Shown: positions 59,160 through 63,793 of the stretch, piece by piece
How positions within the stretch are numbered: position 1 is the stretch's first letter
How the letters are laid out: each line of letters starts with the position of its first letter
From: an uncultured Oscillospiraceae bacterium
GTDB lineage: Bacteria; Bacillota; Clostridia; Oscillospirales; Oscillospiraceae
Reading direction: 5' to 3'
Assembly: GCA_947626905.1 (NCBI GenBank)
Contig: CANQUE010000006.1
Coordinates: 1 to 63,793, forward strand
DNA: 63,793 nucleotides
Notes under the pieces: model-generated
What the model was told of the DNA's origin: nothing
Databases searched by the model: none
Seen by the model: only the letters and a program-made list of their open reading frames with translations
Translations under genes and position numbers: made by a program

Positions 59160-60026
59160 ATGGCTAAGACGTACAACGACATTTACATCCTGGCGCGCAA
59201 GCGGCTGAAGGACGCGGGCATCGAGGCCTACGGCCTGGAGGCCCGGCTGATCGTGTCCCAGGCGGCGGGCAAGACCATGGACCGGTTCATGCGGGACCTG
59301 AACCTGTACGCCTCGGACGAGTTCGCCCAGCAGGTGGACCGGATGGTGACCCAGCGGATGACCGGCGAGCCAGTGGCCTACATCACCGGGTGCTGGGAGT
59401 TTTACGGCGTGCCACTGGAGATCACCCGGGACGTGCTGATCCCCCGGGCGGACACGGAGGTGCTGGTCCGGGCCGCCATCGCCCTGTTCCAGGGGCGCAA
59501 CGGCACCCCCCGGATACTGGACCTGTGCGCCGGGTCCGGGTGCGTGGGCGTGGCCATGGGCGTGCATATGCCCGGGGCGAAGATCGTCATGGTGGACAAC
59601 AGCCCCCAGGCCCTGAGCCTGTGCCGCCGGAACATCCGCAAAAACGGCCTGGAGGTGCGGGTGATGTGCGTGGAGGCGGACGTGACCGCCAAGCCCCCCA
59701 TGCTCCTGGGCACCTTCGACCTGGTGACCTGCAACGCGCCCTATGTCCCCACGGCGGAGCTGCAGACCCTGGACAGCTCCGTGAAGGATTATGAGCCCAT
59801 CCTGGCCCTGGACGGCGGGGAGGACGGGCTGGACGTGATCCGCCCGGTCATTGCCCTGTGGAAGTCCGTTTTACGGGACAACGGCGTGATCATGCTGGAG
59901 GTGGGAGAGGGACAGGCCCAGCCGGTGGCCCAGCTCCTTGCCCAGGCGGGTTTTGCCGCCATCCGTACGCTGAAGGACACCGGCGGCACCGACCGGGTCG
60001 TCGTGGCCCGGCGGAAGGCCCGCTGA
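59160..60026 (+). CDS. prmC: Release factor glutamine methyltransferase PrmC-like
   Basis: The 288-residue SAM-dependent enzyme methylates the GGQ glutamine of peptide release factors. The N-terminal helical domain ([17 protein letters not shown]) and the motif [17 protein letters not shown] match PrmC. SAM-binding motif I is [13 protein letters not shown]. Motif IV, usually NPPY, reads NAPY (192-195). The change of the first Pro may alter catalysis. It is encoded next to DUF1385, the usual neighbour. Confidence 0.87.
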   Translation: MAKTYNDIYILARKRLKDAGIEAYGLEARLIVSQAAGKTMDRFMRDLNLYASDEFAQQVDRMVTQRMTGEPVAYITGCWEFYGVPLEITRDVLIPRADTEVLVRAAIALFQGRNGTPRILDLCAGSGCVGVAMGVHMPGAKIVMVDNSPQALSLCRRNIRKNGLEVRVMCVEADVTAKPPMLLGTFDLVTCNAPYVPTAELQTLDSSVKDYEPILALDGGEDGLDVIRPVIALWKSVLRDNGVIMLEVGEGQAQPVAQLLAQAGFAAIRTLKDTGGTDRVVVARRKAR

Positions 60027-60075
60027 GGCCGCGGCCGCTTTTCAAAGGAAGAAAGAAAAGAGAGGAGTCATCATC

Positions 60076-61188
60076 ATGGCAGCGAAGAAAACGGCGCCTC
60101 CCCCCTCTGTGGGCCAGGCGGCAGACAAGAAAAAGGCGCTGGAAACGGCGCTTGCCCAGATCGAGAAGAACTACGGCAAGGGCGCGATCATGCGTCTGGG
60201 CGAGGACATCCCGGTGAACGTGGAGAGCATCTCCACCGGCTCGCTGGGTCTGGACCTGGCCCTGGGTATCGGCGGCGTGCCCCGGGGGCGGATCGTGGAG
60301 ATCTACGGCCCCGAGGCCAGCGGCAAGACCACCCTGGCCCTGCACCTGGTGGCCTCCGCCCAGAAGGGCGGCGGCGAGGTGGCCTATATCGACGTGGAGC
60401 ACGCCCTGGAACCGGCCTATGCCCGGGCTCTGGGGGTGGATATCGACAACCTGCTCATCTCCCAGCCCGACACCGCCGAGCAGGCCCTGCAGATCACCGA
60501 GGCTCTGGTCCGCTCCGGCGCCATCGACGTGATCGTGGTGGACTCGGTGGCGGCCCTGCTGCCCCGCAGCGAGCTGGAGGGGGAGATGGGCGACTCCACC
60601 GTGGGCGTGCTGGCCCGGCTGATGAGCCAGGCTTTGCGGAAGCTGGCCGGCATCGTTTCCAAGACCAACTGCATCGTGGTGTTCATCAACCAGCTCCGGG
60701 AGAAGATCGGCGTGATGTACGGCAACCCGGAGACCACGCCCGGCGGCCGGGCGCTGAAATATTACTCCAGCGTGCGCCTGGACGTGCGCCGGGTGGAGAC
60801 CCTCAAGTCCGGCGACGAGATGATCGGCAACCGGACCAGGGTAAAAGTGGTGAAGAACAAGGTGGCCCCGCCCTTCAAGGAGGCCCAGTTCGACATCATC
60901 TACGGCGAGGGCATCTCCAAGGTGGGCGAGATCATCGACCTGGGCGCCAAGCTGGACATCATCGAGAAGGCCGGCGCCTGGTTCACCGTCTGCGGCGAGC
61001 GCATCCAGGGCCGGGACGGCGTGAAGCAGTACCTGCTGGACAATCCGGACAAGGCCGCCGAGATCGAGGCCCAGATCCGGGCCAACGCCTACCGGCTGAT
61101 GAGCCCCCAGGCCCTGAAAGCCGCCAAGGCCGCCGGCCGGGCCGTGGACGTGTCGGCGGAAGATTTCGATGACGGCGCGGAGGAGTAG
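60076..61188 (+). CDS. recA: Recombinase RecA
   Basis: The 370-residue strand-exchange ATPase has Walker [10 protein letters not shown] at 78-86, Walker [13 protein letters not shown], loop L1/L2 regions and the [21 protein letters not shown] segment, then the RecA C-terminal domain. A basic N-terminal extension of about 15 residues ([12 protein letters not shown]) precedes the core. AGAGGAG precedes the ATG. No LexA/DinR box is seen in its 49-base upstream gap, so it is probably read from the upstream operon. Confidence 0.97.
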   Translation: MAAKKTAPPPSVGQAADKKKALETALAQIEKNYGKGAIMRLGEDIPVNVESISTGSLGLDLALGIGGVPRGRIVEIYGPEASGKTTLALHLVASAQKGGGEVAYIDVEHALEPAYARALGVDIDNLLISQPDTAEQALQITEALVRSGAIDVIVVDSVAALLPRSELEGEMGDSTVGVLARLMSQALRKLAGIVSKTNCIVVFINQLREKIGVMYGNPETTPGGRALKYYSSVRLDVRRVETLKSGDEMIGNRTRVKVVKNKVAPPFKEAQFDIIYGEGISKVGEIIDLGAKLDIIEKAGAWFTVCGERIQGRDGVKQYLLDNPDKAAEIEAQIRANAYRLMSPQALKAAKAAGRAVDVSAEDFDDGAEE

Positions 61189-61189
61189 T

Positions 61190-61345
61190 CGTTTGCATGC
61201 AAGCATGCAAACGAGAAGGTTTCGGTCTGCTGCAGCGCACGGGCCGCAGGCAGCCCGCACGTTTGCAGACCGCAAAGAATGATTTCCGAGGTACACGCCC
61301 CCGGAAATCATGTCCCATTTTATTCGGCTCTGCGGAGCCGAACTC
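61190..61345 (+). repeat. Cluster of hairpins between recA and recX
   Basis: Four stems follow one another: CGTTTGCATGC/GCATGCAAACG (61190-61213), CGGTCTGC/GCAGACCG (about 61225-61275), GATTTCCG/CGGAAATC (about 61280-61310) and TTCGGCTC/GAGCCGAA (about 61323-61342). None has a good T tail, so they look like an RNA structure or an intergenic repeat rather than a simple terminator. They may attenuate recX relative to recA. Confidence 0.55.
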
Positions 61346-61354
61346 TGCGAGGCC

Positions 61355-61894
61355 ATGGAAGAGAACCATAAACACACCGTCCGCTGGGTGATGAACGACC
61401 CGGCGGGGGAGCTGGAGCCGCCTGGGAAGGCGGCCCCCTCCCCCCTGGAAAAGGCGAAAAAGTGGGCGCTGGAGTATCTCAAGCGCCCCCATTCGGAGAA
61501 GGAGCTGCGCCAGAAGCTGGCCCAAAAGGGCTGCTCTCCGCAGGACATCGACACGGTCGTCGCCCTGTGTCTGGACTATGGCTTCGTCAACGACGCCGAA
61601 TATGCGGGCCAGATCTGCCGCCACTATGCCGCCATGGGCTACGGCCCCGGCCGGGTGCGCACGGAGCTGAACCGCCGGGGGGTGCCCAAGGAGCTGTGGG
61701 ACGGCGCCCTGGCCCAGCTGGACGAACAGGACGGCGCCATCGACCGGCTCCTGGCGGCAAAGCTCCGGGGCAAGGACCCCGCCGACCGGAGAGAGCGGGA
61801 GAAGGCCGCGGCGGCCCTGTTCCGCCGGGGCTATTCCTGGGATGACATCCATGCCGCCCTGCGCCGGTGCGGGGCGGATACAGACGACGAATGA
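61355..61894 (+). CDS. recX: Regulatory protein RecX
   Basis: The 179-residue protein has three RecX helical repeats (EYLKRPHSEKELRQKLAQKG, DYGFVNDAEYAGQICRHYAA, FRRGYSWDDIHAALRR). RecX inhibits RecA filaments. Several in-frame ATGs exist (61310, 61355, 61391); I chose 61355 because GAGG is just upstream and the first start falls inside the hairpin cluster, but 61391 is nearly as good. Its stop overlaps rimO. Confidence 0.85.
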   Translation: MEENHKHTVRWVMNDPAGELEPPGKAAPSPLEKAKKWALEYLKRPHSEKELRQKLAQKGCSPQDIDTVVALCLDYGFVNDAEYAGQICRHYAAMGYGPGRVRTELNRRGVPKELWDGALAQLDEQDGAIDRLLAAKLRGKDPADRREREKAAAALFRRGYSWDDIHAALRRCGADTDDE

Positions 61895-63243
61895 AAGTAC
61901 ATTTCACCGCACTTGGCTGCGCAAAAAACCTCATAGACTCCGAGCAGATGCTGGCGCTGATCCAGGCGGCCGGCCACCAGATCGTCGCGGACCCCGCCCA
62001 GGCGGACGCCGCGGTGGTCAACACCTGCGCCTTCATCGAGGCGGCCCAGCAGGAGGCCATCGACGCCATACTGGAGCTGGCGGAGCTGAAAAAGACCGGG
62101 CCCCTGCAGCGCCTGGTGGTCACCGGGTGCCTGCCGGAGCGCTATCAGGGGGATATCCTCCGGGAGATCCCGGAGATCGACGCGGTGCTGGGCGTGGGCA
62201 GCTTCCCCGACATCGTGGCCGCCCTGGAGTCCCCCCAGGCGCACATGCGCCGCTTCGCGGACAAGAACGCGCCGCTGCCGGAGCTGGACCGGACCGTGAC
62301 CACCGGCCCGGGCTGGGCCTATCTGAAGATCGCCGACGGCTGCGACAACCGGTGCGCCTACTGCGTCATCCCCTCCATCCGGGGCCGGTACCGGTCCCGG
62401 CCCATGGACGCCATCCTGGCTGAGGCGGAGGCTCTGGCCACCCGGGACGTGAAGGAGCTGATCCTGGTGGCCCAGGACGTGACCGCCTACGGCCGGGACT
62501 TCCGCGACGGCACCACCCTGTGCACCCTGCTGCGGGAACTGGTGAAGGTGGAGGGCATAGAATGGATACGGCTGCACTACCTCTACCCCCACGAGATCAC
62601 GGCCGAGCTCATCGAGCTGATCGCCGCCGAGCCCAAGATCGTGAAGTATCTGGACATCCCCATCCAGCACGTGAACGACGCCATCCTGCGCCGGATGCGC
62701 CGGCCGGAGACGAATCGGAGCATCCGCGCGCTCTTTGAAACGCTGCGGGATCTCATTCCCGCGGCGGAGATCCGCACCAGCCTGATCGTGGGCCTGCCCG
62801 GCGAGGGGGAGGCGGAATTTGCCGAGCTCATGACCTTCCTTAAAGAGCAGCAGCTCCCCCGGGTGGGGGTGTTCGTGTTCTCCCCCCAGGAGGGTACCCC
62901 GGCGGCCCAGATGCCCGACCGATGTAGCCAGGAGGAAGCGGAGCACCGCCGGGACGCGGTCATGGCCCTGCAGGATCGCATCATGCAGGCGTACAACGAC
63001 CGGCAACGCGGCCTGACGTTCAAGATCCTGTGCGAGGGCCGGGAGGCGGACGGCCGCTGGGTCGGCCGCAGCTACTGCGACTCGCCGGAGGTGGACAGTC
63101 AGGTCCTCTTCACCGGAACGGCCGCCCCCGGACAGTTCGCCTGGGTGCGCATCGACGGTCAGGAGGACGGCTTCCTTACGGGACACACTGTAAAGATAGA
63201 CGATAAAGGATCAAAGGATCGTTTTCTATATCCATATGTTTGA
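61891..63243 (+). CDS. rimO: Ribosomal protein S12 methylthiotransferase RimO
   Basis: The 450-residue radical SAM enzyme adds a methylthio group to Asp88 of ribosomal protein S12. Three N-terminal cysteines (LGCAKN Cys10, NTCAF Cys46, TGCLPERY Cys80) bind the auxiliary cluster, and the radical SAM cluster is Cys151, Cys155 and Cys158 ([10 protein letters not shown]). A TRAM domain ends the protein. RimO rather than MiaB is indicated by [11 protein letters not shown] at the N-terminus. The ATG overlaps the recX stop. Confidence 0.93.
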   Translation: MKVHFTALGCAKNLIDSEQMLALIQAAGHQIVADPAQADAAVVNTCAFIEAAQQEAIDAILELAELKKTGPLQRLVVTGCLPERYQGDILREIPEIDAVLGVGSFPDIVAALESPQAHMRRFADKNAPLPELDRTVTTGPGWAYLKIADGCDNRCAYCVIPSIRGRYRSRPMDAILAEAEALATRDVKELILVAQDVTAYGRDFRDGTTLCTLLRELVKVEGIEWIRLHYLYPHEITAELIELIAAEPKIVKYLDIPIQHVNDAILRRMRRPETNRSIRALFETLRDLIPAAEIRTSLIVGLPGEGEAEFAELMTFLKEQQLPRVGVFVFSPQEGTPAAQMPDRCSQEEAEHRRDAVMALQDRIMQAYNDRQRGLTFKILCEGREADGRWVGRSYCDSPEVDSQVLFTGTAAPGQFAWVRIDGQEDGFLTGHTVKIDDKGSKDRFLYPYV

Positions 63244-63793
63244 CTATCTGCGAGAAACCATAAAGGCCTATCAGGCCCGGGACCCCGCCGCCCGGAGCGC
63301 CTTTGAAGTGTGGCTGATGTATCCGGGCGTGAAGGCGGTCATGCGCCACCGTCGGGCCCATTGGCTGTGGACCCATGGGTTCCGGTTCCTGGCCCGGGGC
63401 GTATCCCAGCGGACCAGGAAAAAGACCGGCATCGAGATCCATCCCGGCGCCACCATCGGCCGGCGGCTGGTGATCGACCACGGCATGGGCGTGGTCATCG
63501 GCGAGACCGCCGAGATCGGGGACGACGTGCTGCTGTATCAGTGCGTGACCCTGGGCGGCACCGGCAAGGACCAGGGAAAGCGCCACCCCACCATCGGCAA
63601 CAACGTGCTCATCGGCTCCGGCGCCAAGGTGCTGGGCCCCTTCAAGGTGGGGGACAACAGCCGCATCGCCTCCAACGCCGTGGTGCTCTCGGAGGTGCCC
63701 CCCAATTCCACCGCCGTGGGCGTGCCCGCCCACATCGCCCGCATCGCCGGGGAGAAGACCGACTTCGCCTCCCGGGTGGACCAGATCAGCGTG
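63236..63793 (+). CDS. cysE: Serine O-acetyltransferase (partial, cut by window end)
   Basis: The first 186 codons are present. The protein begins [20 protein letters not shown], then a helical domain, then the left-handed beta-helix hexapeptide repeats ([48 protein letters not shown]) with catalytic His/Asp in IDHGMG. It makes O-acetylserine for cysteine synthesis. Its ATG lies 8 bases inside the rimO stop region, so the genes overlap. The remainder lies outside the window. Confidence 0.92.
   Translation, partial: MFDYLRETIKAYQARDPAARSAFEVWLMYPGVKAVMRHRRAHWLWTHGFRFLARGVSQRTRKKTGIEIHPGATIGRRLVIDHGMGVVIGETAEIGDDVLLYQCVTLGGTGKDQGKRHPTIGNNVLIGSGAKVLGPFKVGDNSRIASNAVVLSEVPPNSTAVGVPAHIARIAGEKTDFASRVDQISV

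Overview
The window is about 64 kb of high-GC DNA (roughly 60-65% in the gene-dense part). It looks like a strictly anaerobic, sporulation-lineage Clostridia member of the Oscillospiraceae type. The reasons are AGGAGG-type ribosome binding sites, a BofA homologue, RNase Y, a CarD-family regulator, a class A flavodiiron protein, CstA, a lysine riboswitch and a class-III-like preQ1 riboswitch. The organism assignment is an inference; no rRNA or tRNA gene is present to confirm it.

Layout. Positions 1-1270 are foreign: the first codons of an element-borne replication-initiator-like gene, Tn916-type integrase arm repeats, an AT-rich tail and a low-GC GNAT acetyltransferase, joined to the severed 3' end of a DNA methyltransferase gene. 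From 1584 the normal chromosome resumes. 2134-9400 is a leftward glycan operon (GtrB/CsbB-type glycosyltransferase, ChbG-like deacetylase, GT2, flippase, DXD glycosyltransferase, LicD) ending in an SAH/MTA-deaminase-like amidohydrolase. 9510-14458 holds a lipoprotein, YfhO, a class B sortase and a small membrane protein. 14648-17792 carries a flavodiiron protein and a GntR-ABC exporter operon, followed by a structured intergenic repeat. 18193-22611 holds RNase Y and a lysine-riboswitch-controlled amino acid ABC transporter. 23027-27768 holds bofA and a divergent topoisomerase IV-like pair.

27842-38038 runs rightward: YitT, LUD protein, a transglutaminase-like lipoprotein lacking its catalytic Cys, a UBA/DUF4342 protein, a two-component system, a glycosyltransferase and a phospholipid cassette (PAP2, flippase-like protein, PssA, Psd). 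Several promoters here, and the one at 54.6 kb, carry 11-bp-phased direct repeats of the PhoP/WalR type, suggesting a local regulon. 38114-43739 runs leftward with CstA plus an unknown partner, and Trk potassium uptake. 43887-51414 contains a parvulin-like lipoprotein, an M28 peptidase and lipid kinase pair, a 40-residue conserved-looking protein, a preQ1-controlled queuosine-precursor transporter, a formate/nitrite channel and a lysA-C26 amidotransferase operon. 52-54.4 kb carries carD, galE and ilvE. 54638-63793 is a long rightward run: FG-GAP-like lipoprotein, WalRK-like two-component system, DUF1385, prmC, recA, recX, rimO and cysE (cut by the window end).

Functionally the window is mostly core metabolism and envelope biology: surface glycan assembly, phospholipid head-group synthesis, envelope sensing by two two-component systems, K+ and lysine uptake, and DNA repair/topology. 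The least explained items are the shared 11-bp operator, the structured repeat at 17.8-18.1 kb, the catalytically altered transglutaminase, the CstA partner, the 40-residue ORF and the ICE/methyltransferase junction. I found no CRISPR array, phage or recognisable anti-phage island other than the methyltransferase remnant.
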